The notes under the pieces: generated by a model
Seen by the model: only the letters and a program-made list of their open reading frames with translations
Told to the model about the DNA's origin: nothing
Databases searched by the model: none
Part shown: piece after piece, positions 47,828 through 56,028 of the stretch
Layout of the letters: the number at the start of each line of letters is the position of its first letter
Numbering within the stretch: position 1 is the stretch's first letter
Assembly: GCA_000721375.1 (NCBI GenBank)
Contig: JOGW01000002.1
Coordinates: 620,001 to 684,000 of the forward strand
DNA length: 64,000 nt
Direction of reading: 5' to 3'
DNA from: Streptomyces sp. NRRL B-3428
GTDB lineage: Bacteria; Actinomycetota; Actinomycetes; Streptomycetales; Streptomycetaceae
Translations under genes and position numbers: made by a program

Positions 47828-48173
47828 GGCGCTGACGATACTTGCCGGTAGTGGGCTGTTGAGTTCTGCCCGTACGTGCTATCGCCCTCGCCTTCATGTG
47901 ACGCGTCCGACCGGGATCCGCCGGAAGGCGATCGTCTCGTACGGCCCGAAGTCCCCGGTCTCAGCGCGTACGCGTGGGCCACCGAGGCTCTCAAGGCAAG
48001 CGGAACCCCGGGGGAACGGGCCCCAACAACACGGGACTTGGCGGTACGCGGTCACCTTCCTGCGCGATCCCCGTACGCCCGTACGAACTTGGACGCGTAC
48101 GAGACGCACACAACAGGCCGCCCGGCACGGAGATGGGGCGAACCGGCTTGAATCGCGGCCCGGTTGGGGCAGT
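47828..48173. other. Divergent intergenic region without a recognisable gene
   Basis: 346 bases between npdG and the next gene, presumably holding both promoters. It is GTACG-rich (three copies around 48070-48100). A 91-codon open frame at 47876-48151 has no supporting start signal or recognisable product. No clear promoter hexamers. Confidence 0.5.
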
Positions 48174-48797
48174 ATGCGACTCATGGACGCCGTCAGGGTC
48201 GCGCTGCTGCGCGAAGTGCTCGCCGGGACGGAGTGGCCCTCGGCCACCCGCCGCTTCGCCGCGTCCCTGCGCGGCGCGGTCGTCCCGCACGGCGGCGGTC
48301 TGCTCCTGGTCGGCACGCGGGAGTACGAGCCGTGGCATCTGGCCGCGCATCTGGTCGACGAGGCAGCATGGTCGGGTACGCCGGAGCTCACGCCCACGCT
48401 CGTACGCCATCAGGTGCGGGCCTCGGATCCCGCGCATCTGTCGGTGGGCCTCGGCAGGATCGAGGCGGCGCGCAGGGGTGAGACCCTGCTCGTGGTGGCC
48501 CCGGACGCGCCCGGCGAGGGACTGCTCTCACGGGTGCACGACGCGCGCCGGGCGGGGGCCACGGTCCTCGCGCTCGACACCGGGGACAGCGAACTGCCTT
48601 CGCTCGCGCATGAGTTGCTGAGCGTGCCGCCGTCGCGCGAACTCGACCTGGACACGGTGCAGCACCTGGTCAGCGCGGCCGCGGGCGAGAACTCACTGCC
48701 CTCGCCCGCGCCCACGATGCGCTCGGGCCGCCGGCTGCGCGACCGGCTCTCACGGCTCGCCGACCAGCTGACGGCGCCACCGCCCGCGCGCTGGTAG
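48174..48797 (+). CDS. Conserved hypothetical soluble protein
   Basis: 207 aa, no membrane segment. N-terminal helix VRVALLREVLAGTEWPSATR, a middle beta/alpha part (LLLVGTREYEPWHLAAHLVD, TLLVVAPDAPGEGLLSRVHD, GATVLALDTGD) that could be a Rossmann-like or SIS-like sugar-phosphate-binding fold, and a Pro/Ser/Arg-rich tail. Not assigned to a family with confidence. ATG 48174 used; ATG 48183 is also in frame (MDAVRV) and may be the true start. Confidence 0.75.
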   Translation: MRLMDAVRVALLREVLAGTEWPSATRRFAASLRGAVVPHGGGLLLVGTREYEPWHLAAHLVDEAAWSGTPELTPTLVRHQVRASDPAHLSVGLGRIEAARRGETLLVVAPDAPGEGLLSRVHDARRAGATVLALDTGDSELPSLAHELLSVPPSRELDLDTVQHLVSAAAGENSLPSPAPTMRSGRRLRDRLSRLADQLTAPPPARW

Positions 48798-48865
48798 CAG
48801 CGCGGTGCGCTCCCCCGCGGACGGGCACCGATACCCGCACCCGTCCGCGCAGCCGCGTCCGCCGC

Positions 48866-49528
48866 TCAGGCGCTGAGCGGGAATTCGTCGCCCAGCGCGC
48901 GGAACACATGCGTGTTCAGCGAGAAGGCGCGCTTGCACTCGTCGATCACGCGCTGCTTCTCCAGGTCGTCCACCGCGAGGGCGTCGAGCAGCTCGCGGTA
49001 GCCGCGCTTGAAGGCGGCGGGGTTGGTGATCTCCTCGAAGACGTAGAAGCGCACGCCGTCACCCTTGCGGCTGAAGCCCCAGGTCTTCTCCGCCTTGTCG
49101 CGGATGATCTGACCGCCGGACAGGTCGCCGAGGTAGCGGGTGTAGTGGTGGGCGACATAGCCCGCGGGCCAGGTGCGCGCGCACTCCGCCACCCGCTCGG
49201 CGTACACGGCCGTGGCCGGCAGCGGCTTGAGCGACTCGCGCCAGCCCTCGCCGCCGTGCAGATGCGTGAGGTCCGCCTCCAGAGCGGCACCGCGCATCAG
49301 CTCGGGCTGTATGAACGGACCCGCCACCGGATCGTCCGCGAGCGCCGGCGCCGCGTCCTCCAGCGCGCGGTACACGAACCACAGCTGCTCGGTGTACCGC
49401 GTGTACGCGTCCACGCCCAGCCGCCCGCCGAGCAGGTCGCTCATGAACGTCGAGGTCTCGGCCTCGGTGTGCTGCTCGTGCGACGCGGTGCGGATGACCG
49501 TCGAGAAGGGCGTGACGGATGTGTCCAC
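48866..49528 (-). CDS. hmuO: Heme oxygenase (biliverdin-producing)
   Basis: 220 aa, HO-1 type. Proximal heme ligand His20 in HEQHTEAE, and distal-helix glycines in RYLGDLSGGQIIRD (around 130-143). Uses oxygen and electrons to open heme, releasing iron, CO and biliverdin. GTG 49528 with GGAGG 6 bases upstream. A 19-base iron box lies at 49576-49594, so it should be induced when iron is short. It provides the cytoplasmic step after HmuTUV heme import (57367-60313). Confidence 0.95.
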   Translation of the reverse strand: MDTSVTPFSTVIRTASHEQHTEAETSTFMSDLLGGRLGVDAYTRYTEQLWFVYRALEDAAPALADDPVAGPFIQPELMRGAALEADLTHLHGGEGWRESLKPLPATAVYAERVAECARTWPAGYVAHHYTRYLGDLSGGQIIRDKAEKTWGFSRKGDGVRFYVFEEITNPAAFKRGYRELLDALAVDDLEKQRVIDECKRAFSLNTHVFRALGDEFPLSA

Positions 49529-49575
49529 AGGGACCTCCGGATCCGAAGAAGCGGGAAACTATGATTGATCCTCTT

Positions 49576-49594
49576 ACTTAGGTTTGCCTAAGTC
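49576..49594. promoter_or_regulatory. Iron box (DmdR/IdeR type) upstream of heme oxygenase
   Basis: ACTTAGGTTTGCCTAAGTC contains the palindrome CTTAGG...CCTAAG and matches the actinobacterial iron-box consensus TTAGGTTAGSCTAACCTAA in its core. It sits directly downstream of a -35-like TTGACT on the minus strand, inside the likely promoter spacer. Iron-loaded DmdR should block transcription. Confidence 0.8.
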
Positions 49595-49612
49595 AATGGG
49601 TTCCCGACGACC

Positions 49613-49743
49613 TGTCGGTAAAGTTTCCGGACTCCTTGTCGGTAAACCTCTGGGAGTGCTCCGCATCACCTCGTCCAGGGTGGCGCAGGGGGCGCCGGGC
49701 GGCATGTCGGCGGGGCCGCGGGGCAGCATGTCGGCGGGGCCGC
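49613..49743. repeat. Two pairs of direct repeats, each 24 bases apart
   Basis: TGTCGGTAAA at 49613-49622 and 49637-49646; GCATGTCGGCGGGGCCGC at 49702-49719 and 49726-49743. Both pairs have a 24-base period. They fill the space between the heme oxygenase iron box and the end of the His/Gly peptide gene. No function assigned. Confidence 0.8.
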
Positions 49744-49784
49744 CGCCGGGCGGGCGGCACATCGGCGGGCCGGCAAACGAAAAG

Positions 49785-49810
49785 CACCCCCGGCCTGAGC
49801 CGGGGGTGCG
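49785..49810 (-). terminator. Rho-independent terminator of the His/Gly-rich peptide gene
   Basis: Perfect 11-base stem GCACCCCCGGC (49785-49795) and GCCGGGGGTGC (49800-49810) with a 4-base loop, followed on the minus strand by TTTT (49784-49781). The strongest terminator in the window; it starts 12 bases after the peptide stop and supports that gene being real and expressed. Confidence 0.92.
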
Positions 49811-49821
49811 CTGAGAGGTCC

Positions 49822-50064
49822 CTACAGGACCCCGATACCGAGGCCGAGGCCAAGTCCGATCCCGAGGCCGTGACCGTGACCGTGGCAGTGTCCGTGCCCG
49901 TGGTCGTGACCCACGCCGACACCGACGCCGACGCCGATCCCGACCCCTGGGTGGGGGTGGGTCATCGTCGTGGCCTGAGCCGCCGTCGACGCGGTGCCCA
50001 GCGCGAGGAGCGTGGCGCCCGTCACCGCACCCGCCTTGATCATGGCCTTCATCCTGCTGCCCAT
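49822..50064 (-). CDS. Secreted Gly/His dipeptide-repeat peptide
   Basis: 80 aa. Signal peptide about 1-31 (TGATLLALGTASTAAQA). The mature peptide is about 49 residues in a mirror-like pattern: a GVGVGV block (39-52), a central HDHGHGHCHGHGHG block (53-66; seven His and Cys60 on alternate residues) and a GLGLGL block (67-78). Alternation favours a beta-strand with all His on one face, suited to binding Ni, Zn, Cu, Fe or heme. ATG 50064 has GGGAGG 5 bases upstream and a strong terminator follows. It is next to heme oxygenase. Family not recognised; metal binding is inference. Confidence 0.82.
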   Translation of the reverse strand: MGSRMKAMIKAGAVTGATLLALGTASTAAQATTMTHPHPGVGIGVGVGVGVGHDHGHGHCHGHGHGLGIGLGLGLGIGVL

Positions 50065-50087
50065 CAGAACCTCCCAGATCTCCGAGC

Positions 50088-50115
50088 GCGGCCGGCGTTG
50101 CTTCTGTCCGGCCGC
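50088..50115 (-). terminator. Hairpin between map and the His/Gly peptide gene
   Basis: GCGGCCGG (50088-50095) and CCGGCCGC (50108-50115), 8-base arms with a 12-base loop, 115 bases past the map stop and 24 bases before the peptide ATG. No T-run. It could end the map transcript or be a 5' leader hairpin of the peptide mRNA. Confidence 0.4.
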
Positions 50116-50230
50116 ACCGGGATGCATGGGCTCCGGGACGCACCTTCACGCATGGCTCACTCGATCAGAGCGTGTCCGGCACCTGCAGGTTTGTTCGGAG
50201 AGGCGGGTTTGATCAAGCGGGCGACGGTGC

Positions 50231-51088
50231 TCAGGGAAGCGTGAGGATCTCCACGCCCGTGTCCGTGACGACCATCGTGTGCTCGAACTGGGCGGTGCGC
50301 TTGCGGTCCTTGGTGACGACCGTCCAACCGTCCTCCCACATGTCGTACTCGTGCGTGCCGAGCGTGAGCATCGGCTCGATCGTGAACGTCATACCGGGCT
50401 GGATCACCGTCGTGGCGTGCGGCGAGTCGTAGTGCGGGATGATCAGACCGCTGTGGAAGGACGAGTTGATGCCGTGGCCGGTGAAGTCGCGCACGACTCC
50501 GTATCCGAACCTCTTCGCGTACGACTCGATGACCCGGCCGATGATGTTGATCTGGCGCCCGGGCTTGACGGCCTTCATGGCGCGCTCGAGCGACTCGCGG
50601 GTGCGCTCGACGAGCAGCCTCGACTCCTCGTCGACGTCGCCGACCAGGTAGGTGGCGTTGTTGTCGCCGTGCACACCGCCGATGTACGCGGTGACGTCCA
50701 GGTTGATGATGTCGCCGTCGTTCAGGACGGTGGAGTCCGGAATGCCGTGGCAGATGACCTCGTTGACGGAGCTGCACAGCGACTTGGGGAAGCCGCGGTA
50801 GCCGAGCGTCGACGGGTAGGCGCCGTGGTCGAGCATGAACTCGTGGGCCACCCGGTCGAGTTCGTCGGTGGTGACACCGGGCGCGATGTGCTTGGCGGCC
50901 TCGGCCATCGCCTGCGCGGCGATCCGGCCCGCGATCCGCATCGCGTCGATCGTCTCGGGGGTCTGCACCTCAGGCCCCGTGTACGGCTTCGGCGCCGGCT
51001 TGCCCACGTATTCGGGGCGCCGGATGTTGCCGGGCACGGAGCGGATGGGAGAGAGCTCCCCTGGTTCGAGCAGCGACGGGACAGACAT
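50231..51088 (-). CDS. map: Type I methionine aminopeptidase
   Basis: 285 aa with the N-terminal extension (about 1-40, [20 protein letters not shown]) seen in the longer actinobacterial MetAP form that can contact ribosomes. Metal and active-site blocks: [25 protein letters not shown] (two Asp ligands), VRDFTGHGI (His), MTFTIEPML (Glu) and FEHTMVV (Glu). Removes the initiator Met from new proteins. ATG 51088 is 7 bases after TACACT, with no Shine-Dalgarno sequence, so the transcript looks leaderless. Confidence 0.97.
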   Translation of the reverse strand: MSVPSLLEPGELSPIRSVPGNIRRPEYVGKPAPKPYTGPEVQTPETIDAMRIAGRIAAQAMAEAAKHIAPGVTTDELDRVAHEFMLDHGAYPSTLGYRGFPKSLCSSVNEVICHGIPDSTVLNDGDIINLDVTAYIGGVHGDNNATYLVGDVDEESRLLVERTRESLERAMKAVKPGRQINIIGRVIESYAKRFGYGVVRDFTGHGINSSFHSGLIIPHYDSPHATTVIQPGMTFTIEPMLTLGTHEYDMWEDGWTVVTKDRKRTAQFEHTMVVTDTGVEILTLP

Positions 51089-51095
51089 GTCAGTG

Positions 51096-51101
51096 AGTGT
51101 A
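51096..51101 (-). promoter_or_regulatory. Putative -10 element of a leaderless map transcript
   Basis: TACACT on the minus strand ends 7 bases before the map ATG, placing transcription start at or next to the start codon. No clear -35 is seen. Confidence 0.45.
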
Positions 51102-51168
51102 ACGAGCGCTCTTCGGGCACGATGGCGGCGTGGGAGCGCATCAGCCGCTCGCGGGAAGGGAGCCGGGG

Positions 51169-51393
51169 ATGGCCCTGTTCAAGAAGCGCACGGTCGGCAA
51201 GCCGGGTGAGTGGTACTACTGCCTGGAGCACAAGAAGGTCGAGGAGGGGCCCGAGTGCCCGGGCAAGGACCGCTTCGGCCCGTACGCCACGCGTGAGGAG
51301 GCGGCGCACGCGATGGAGACGGCGCAGGAGCGGAATCTGGAGTGGGAGACGGATCCCAAGTGGCACGACCGCAACGGGGACGACGAGAGCTGA
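51169..51393 (+). CDS. Small conserved protein with SPOR-like motif
   Basis: 74 aa, charged. Contains [20 protein letters not shown] and [18 protein letters not shown]; the latter resembles the GPFATREEA core of SPOR-type peptidoglycan-binding domains, but the rest of that domain is missing and there is no signal peptide. Function unknown. ATG 51169 with GGAAGGGAG 6-7 bases upstream. Divergent from map and convergent with the MFS gene. Confidence 0.82.
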   Translation: MALFKKRTVGKPGEWYYCLEHKKVEEGPECPGKDRFGPYATREEAAHAMETAQERNLEWETDPKWHDRNGDDES

Positions 51394-51418
51394 GGGTAAG
51401 GGGCTTGGCGGGGATGGC

Positions 51419-52732
51419 TCAGCCGCTCTCCGCCGCAGCCACCGCTCCCCTGCTCTCCTGTGCCGCCTTGCGCCGCCGGGCGTCCGGATCCGTGTCCGCG
51501 TCGTAGGAGACGAGCTTCGGCAGCGACGCGGTCAGGAGCGCGACCGCCGCGACACAGACCGCGCCGCCCGACCAGATCGCGGTCCGGGTCCCGGTCCAGC
51601 CGGCCATCGCGCCCGCGCGCACCTGGCCCAGCTGCGGGCCCACGCTGTACGAGAGGACCTCGATGCCCGCGAGGCGGCCGCGGAGCTCCTCGGGGATGGT
51701 CTGGTTCCAGATCGTGGAGCGGCCCAGACCGCTGAGCATGTCGCCCGCTCCGGCGAAGGCGAGGCAGCCGAGGACCAGCCAGACGTTCCCGAACCAGCCC
51801 GCCGCCGTGATCGCCAGGCCCCAGCCCGCCGCGCCGAAGATCACGAGCAGGCCGTGCCGGCGTATACGGGTGGTCCAGCCGCTCGTCAGGCTGAGCAGGA
51901 GCGAGCCCACCGACCCCGCCGCGTACATCAGGCCGAGTGACCACTCGGCGTCGAGGTCGTCGGCGAGGAAGGGGAAGATCGTGTTGGGGAACGCGAAGAT
52001 CATCGCGGCCAGGTCGATGGCGTACGTGCCGAGCAGCACCGGGCGCGACCAGGCGTAGCGCGCGCCCTCGGCGATCCCCTTGAGCGAGGGCTTCTCGGCG
52101 TCGTGCGACGGCGGGGCGGGGGTCAGACGCAGACAGAGCAGTACCGAGGCGGTGAAGCCCACGACGGTCATGGCGTACGCGGTGGCGTGCCCCGCGTAGG
52201 CGACGACGAGGCCGGCGAGCGCCGGGCCCGCGATGGCGCCGAGCTGCCAGCGCAGCGCGTTGAGTGCGGCGGCCGCCGTGAGCTGGTCGTGCGGGACGAT
52301 CCGCGCGAGCAGCGAGTCGAGTGCGGGGCGCTGGAGTCCGGCGAGCGCGGAGACACAGGCGGCGACGAGATACAGCGGCCAGAGCATGGGGCTCGGGAGC
52401 AGGGCGTTGACCAGGAGGATCACGGCGAGGGCGCCGAGTCCGGCCTCGGTGAGCAGGATGACCTTGCGCCGGTCGACGGCGTCGGCGAGCGCGCCGCCGT
52501 AGAGCCCGAACACGATCAGCGGTATCAGCTCCACCGCGCCCATCGCGCCGACGGCGAGCGGGGATTCCGTGAGGTCCTTGATCTGCAGGGGCAGCGCGAT
52601 CATCGCCATGAAGCTGCCGAAGTAGGTGACGAGCCCCTGCACCCAGATCAACCGGAAGTCACGACTGCTCCGCCAGGGCGAGAGGTCGGGGAGTATCGCC
52701 GCGAGGCGGGAGGGTGAGGGCTGTTCGGTCAC
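51419..52732 (-). CDS. MFS exporter, EntS-like (MFS_3 family)
   Basis: 437 aa with about 12 membrane segments. Motif A GLYGGALADAVDRRKVILLT and the MFS_3/EntS-type pattern RPALDSLLARIVPHDQLTAA and MLSGLGRSTIWNQTIPEELRGRLAGI are visible. EntS-like proteins export enterobactin and related siderophores; other members export drugs or macrolides. Its location between heme/iron genes makes siderophore export worth considering, but no siderophore synthesis genes or iron box were seen next to it. GTG 52732. Confidence 0.9.
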   Translation of the reverse strand: MTEQPSPSRLAAILPDLSPWRSSRDFRLIWVQGLVTYFGSFMAMIALPLQIKDLTESPLAVGAMGAVELIPLIVFGLYGGALADAVDRRKVILLTEAGLGALAVILLVNALLPSPMLWPLYLVAACVSALAGLQRPALDSLLARIVPHDQLTAAAALNALRWQLGAIAGPALAGLVVAYAGHATAYAMTVVGFTASVLLCLRLTPAPPSHDAEKPSLKGIAEGARYAWSRPVLLGTYAIDLAAMIFAFPNTIFPFLADDLDAEWSLGLMYAAGSVGSLLLSLTSGWTTRIRRHGLLVIFGAAGWGLAITAAGWFGNVWLVLGCLAFAGAGDMLSGLGRSTIWNQTIPEELRGRLAGIEVLSYSVGPQLGQVRAGAMAGWTGTRTAIWSGGAVCVAAVALLTASLPKLVSYDADTDPDARRRKAAQESRGAVAAAESG

Positions 52733-52849
52733 GAGGGCTCATGTTCCGTGGGAGTGGGAGGCGGGGGCAAGCGATTTCCCCACGCGGAGGGCCCCAAGGG
52801 GCGCAGCCCCGAGGAGCCGCAGCCCCCGAGGAGCCGGCTCAGGGGTCGC

Positions 52850-53839
52850 TCAAGAACCCTCGGCGCTCGTGATGCCCATGATCCGGCTGCCCACCACGAC
52901 CCCCGGCTTCGCCGCACCCTTCGGCGGTACCTGCGCCGCCAGGTTCGAGACGCGTTCCAGCGTGATGGACTGCTTCACCTGGCCGGTGAGCAGCGCCTCC
53001 ACATCCTTCGGGACCGTGATCTTGAGGCCTTCGGACGCCGTCTGCTTCTCGAAGTGGCGGGTTGCGAAGAAGACGAACGCGCCGCCGTCCTTCGTCAGCA
53101 GGCCGAGCGGCGCGAAGTCACCTGCCTGCTCCGGCTGATCGACCCACTGGCGCGACCAGCCGGGGCTCGACTCCCGCTTCTTGCGGTCCGTGCGCCAGCC
53201 GCTGGTGTGCGGCCCGTCGGCGAACTGCGCACCGCCGTCCTGCAGATACGTGGCGTACGCGGCGGGCAGCTTGCCGGGCGCGACGGCGAGAGCGTTCGAC
53301 TCGAGGCCCGCCGGCGTGGCGAAGCCGTCCTTGTCCTTCTTGAACTCGGGGACCTCGCCGGGCGAGAGGATGTTGAGGTAGGCGACCTTCCACGGGTCGT
53401 CCACGCCGTGCTTGACGAACACGAGGAACCAGCGGGTGTCCTTGGCCGGATCGTCGTCGACATCACGGTTGCTGTCGGTGTCGGCGACGAAGAACCGCGG
53501 CCAGCCGGCCTTCTTCGGGATCGCGAACGTCGCGTCGGTGAGTTCGAGCGGCGAGTGGTTCGGATTGCCGTTCGCCGCGTTCTTCGCCTTCGCCTTCAGA
53601 CCCGCCTGGTTGATCGCCCCGAGCGCCCCGGTGACATGGTCGTCGGAGAGCTCGGGGTCATACGCCTTGTCGGCCTTGTTGTACGCGGCCGTGAAGGACT
53701 CAAGTGCCTGCGCCGCCTCGGACTTCGTCGCCGCCGGAACGATCTCCCGCTCCCCGTGCACCGTCACGCATCCGCTCGCTGTCAGGGCCAGCACCGCCAC
53801 CGCTGCCCCCGCCGCTGCCGGTCGACTCACCCTGCTCAT
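52850..53839 (-). CDS. Secreted lipoprotein of unknown function downstream of efeU
   Basis: 329 aa. Lipoprotein signal with ASGC at Cys24. The mature part is rich in short beta and helical segments (ALESFTAAYNKADKAYDPEL near the N-terminus, WPRFFVADTDSNRDVDDDPA, RWFLVFVKHGVDDPWKVAYL). No domain recognised. ATG 53839 with GAAGG upstream. Its first 140 bases overlap the 3' end of efeU in a different frame on the same strand, so it may be translationally coupled to the iron permease. Confidence 0.85.
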   Translation of the reverse strand: MSRVSRPAAAGAAVAVLALTASGCVTVHGEREIVPAATKSEAAQALESFTAAYNKADKAYDPELSDDHVTGALGAINQAGLKAKAKNAANGNPNHSPLELTDATFAIPKKAGWPRFFVADTDSNRDVDDDPAKDTRWFLVFVKHGVDDPWKVAYLNILSPGEVPEFKKDKDGFATPAGLESNALAVAPGKLPAAYATYLQDGGAQFADGPHTSGWRTDRKKRESSPGWSRQWVDQPEQAGDFAPLGLLTKDGGAFVFFATRHFEKQTASEGLKITVPKDVEALLTGQVKQSITLERVSNLAAQVPPKGAAKPGVVVGSRIMGITSAEGS

Positions 53840-54695
53840 GGCTCGCCTTCTGCTCCGTGCGCCCCAGTGCTTCCTTACGCCCCAGTGCTGACGCGAAAGA
53901 CCCTACCGGGGCGAGGAAGAGCACCAGGGTGGGGATCAGATACAGCGCCCACACCGTGACCTGGAGCACGGTCGGATCGGGCTGGAAGTTGAAGATCCCC
54001 TTGAGCAGCGTGGCGTGCCAGGTGTCCGGCGGATAGCTCTCGCTTATGTCGAAGGCCTTGTTCGCGAGGCCGCCGAGGAACCGTGCCTCCTGCAGATCGT
54101 GCACCCCGTACGCCAGGATGCCCGCGGCCACGACGACGAGCACGCCGCCGGTCCACTTGAAGAACTTGGCGAGGTTGATGCGCAGGGCTCCGCGGTAGAA
54201 CAGCCAGCCCATGACGACCGCGCTCAGCAGCCCGAGCACCGCACCGAGCAGCGGATCCCAGCCGCTGTCGGCGGCGTCCACCGCGCTCCACACGATCAGC
54301 GCGGTCTCCAGGCCTTCGCGCCCCACGGCGAGGAACGCGGTGAAGACCAGCGCGCCGGTGCCGAGCGCGAGCGCGGAGTCCAGCTTGCCGTGCAGTTCGG
54401 CCTTCAGGTGCCGGGCGGTGCGCCGCATCCAGAAGACCATCCAGGTCACGAGCGCCACGGCGATGATCGACAGACCGCCGCCGAGCGCCTCCTTGGCCTC
54501 GAACGTGAGCTCCTGCGTACCGAACTGGAGAGCGGCACCGAACCCGAGACTGACCGCGATCGCGACACCGACACCGATCCACACCGGCGTGAGGGCATCG
54601 CGCCGGTCCGTCTTGACCAGGTACGCCACCAGGATGCAGACGACGAGCGAGGCCTCGAGGCCTTCGCGCAGGCCGATCAAGTAGTTGGCGAACAT
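53700..54695 (-). CDS. efeU: Iron permease EfeU/Ftr1 family
   Basis: 331 aa. Seven-helix iron permease with the two REGLE iron motifs: Arg10-Glu14 (GLREGLEASLV) and Arg126-Glu130 (VGREGLETALI). Transports iron oxidised or delivered by EfeO/EfeB. The C-terminal 60 residues (after LVLFLAPVGSFASALG) are a Gly/Ser/charged tail that overlaps the next gene by 140 bases. ATG 54695 lies 3 bases after the efeB stop. Part of efeO-efeB-efeU, transcribed in that order. Confidence 0.95.
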   Translation of the reverse strand: MFANYLIGLREGLEASLVVCILVAYLVKTDRRDALTPVWIGVGVAIAVSLGFGAALQFGTQELTFEAKEALGGGLSIIAVALVTWMVFWMRRTARHLKAELHGKLDSALALGTGALVFTAFLAVGREGLETALIVWSAVDAADSGWDPLLGAVLGLLSAVVMGWLFYRGALRINLAKFFKWTGGVLVVVAAGILAYGVHDLQEARFLGGLANKAFDISESYPPDTWHATLLKGIFNFQPDPTVLQVTVWALYLIPTLVLFLAPVGSFASALGRKEALGRTEQKASHEQGESTGSGGGSGGGAGPDSERMRDGARGAGDRSGGDEVRGGAGT

Positions 54696-54698
54696 GGC

Positions 54699-56009
54699 TT
54701 ACGCCCCTTCGGAGAACAGGGCGCTGCCCCACCAGTCGGAGTCGCCGCGCACACCCGGCGGGATCGCGAAGACGGCCGAACCGACGTGCTGGATGTACTC
54801 GTTGAGCACGTCCTTGCGCGCGAGGTTCAGCTGCACCGGGATGAAGGCGTCGCGCACGTCGCGCTGGTACGCGAGGAAGAACAGACCCGCGTCCAGGCGG
54901 CCGAGCCCGTCCGTACCGTCGGTGAAGGAGTAACCGCGGCGCAGCATCTTCGCGCCGCCGTTGGTGTCCGGGTGCGCGAGCCGCACATGGGCCGCCTCGG
55001 GCATCGCCTTGAGGTTGGGCTCGTCGTGCTCGCGCTTCTTGCCGTACGCGGCGCCTTCGCCCTTGGTACGGCCGAAGATGTCCTCCTGCTCCTTGAGCGG
55101 AGTGCGGTCCCAGGTCTCGATGTTCATCCGGATCCGCCGGGCCACGAGATACGAGCCGCCGGCCAGCCAGGCCGGACCTTCCTTGGCGCCCACCCACACG
55201 TGCTGGTCGAGCGTCTTGGTGTCGTCGCCCGCGACGTTCCGGGTGCCGTCCTTGAAGCCCATCATGTTCCGCGGGGTCTGCGCGTCGGGCGTGGTCGAGG
55301 AGGTCTTGCCGAAGCCCAGCTGCGACCAGCGGATGGCGACCTTGCCGAAGCCGATCCGGGCGAGGTTGCGGATCGCGTGCACCGCGACCTGCGGGTCGTC
55401 CGCGCAGGCCTGTATGCACAGATCGCCGCCGCTGCGGGCCGCGTCCAGGTTGTCGCCGGGGAACTTCGGCAGATCGACAAGTGCCTCCGGGCGCTTGTCC
55501 TTCAGACCGAAACGGCCGTCGAAGAGCGAGGGCCCGAAGCCGATGGTCAGGGTCAGCCGGGACGGCTTGAGGCCGAGCGCCTCACCGGTGTCGTCCGGCG
55601 GCGCCTCGGCGAGTCCGCCGTAGGCGCCCTGGCCGACCGGGGAGCCCTGGGTCATGAGCGCGGCGGCCTCGGTCCAGTCCTTGAGGAGCTTGATCAGGTC
55701 CTCGCGGTCCTCGGTCTTCACGTCGAACGACGCGAAGTGCAGCCGGTCCTGCACGGCGCTGGCGATACCCGCCTGGTGCTTGCCGTGGAACGGCACGGCC
55801 GCGCCGGCCTCGGCGACGGGCACGGTGGTGTCACCGCTGTCGCCGAGCGCGGCGGCCGCGCCGCCTGCCGTCGCGGCACCGAGCGCGAGGCCCGCGCCGC
55901 CCCAGCCGAGCACGGAACGCCGAGAGGGAGCACCGGCGTTCGTGGTGCCTGCCGCCTCGGGCGTGCCTTGCGGAGCGGCACCCTCTTGCGTGGTGGTCTC
56001 GTCGCTCAT
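54699..56009 (-). CDS. efeB: Dye-decolorising peroxidase EfeB, Tat-exported
   Basis: 436 aa. Twin-arginine signal SRRSVLGWGG (Arg30-Arg31). DyP domain with the GFKDGTRN motif carrying the distal Asp, and the heme-ligand region AAHVRLAHPDTNGG. EfeB is a periplasmic or extracytoplasmic heme peroxidase; roles proposed for the family include iron oxidation and release of iron from heme. ATG 56009, 19 bases after the efeO stop. Preceded by efeO with its tandem iron boxes. Confidence 0.97.
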   Translation of the reverse strand: MSDETTTQEGAAPQGTPEAAGTTNAGAPSRRSVLGWGGAGLALGAATAGGAAAALGDSGDTTVPVAEAGAAVPFHGKHQAGIASAVQDRLHFASFDVKTEDREDLIKLLKDWTEAAALMTQGSPVGQGAYGGLAEAPPDDTGEALGLKPSRLTLTIGFGPSLFDGRFGLKDKRPEALVDLPKFPGDNLDAARSGGDLCIQACADDPQVAVHAIRNLARIGFGKVAIRWSQLGFGKTSSTTPDAQTPRNMMGFKDGTRNVAGDDTKTLDQHVWVGAKEGPAWLAGGSYLVARRIRMNIETWDRTPLKEQEDIFGRTKGEGAAYGKKREHDEPNLKAMPEAAHVRLAHPDTNGGAKMLRRGYSFTDGTDGLGRLDAGLFFLAYQRDVRDAFIPVQLNLARKDVLNEYIQHVGSAVFAIPPGVRGDSDWWGSALFSEGA

Positions 56010-56028
56010 GATCCAGGTCCCCTTGCTG

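Noticed and set aside
47876..48151. 91-codon open frame between npdG and the next gene
   Set aside because: No ribosome binding site, no recognisable motifs and Arg/Pro-rich composition typical of noncoding high-GC DNA.
49613..49646. TGTCGG repeats compared with the SARP-like heptamers at 40422
   Set aside because: The spacing is 24 bases rather than 11 or 22, there are only two copies, and they are not positioned before a recognisable -10.
49584..49814. 76-codon plus-strand open frame near the heme oxygenase promoter
   Set aside because: It starts inside the heme oxygenase iron box and ends beyond a strong terminator of the opposite strand; its repeats are explained by 24-base direct repeats.
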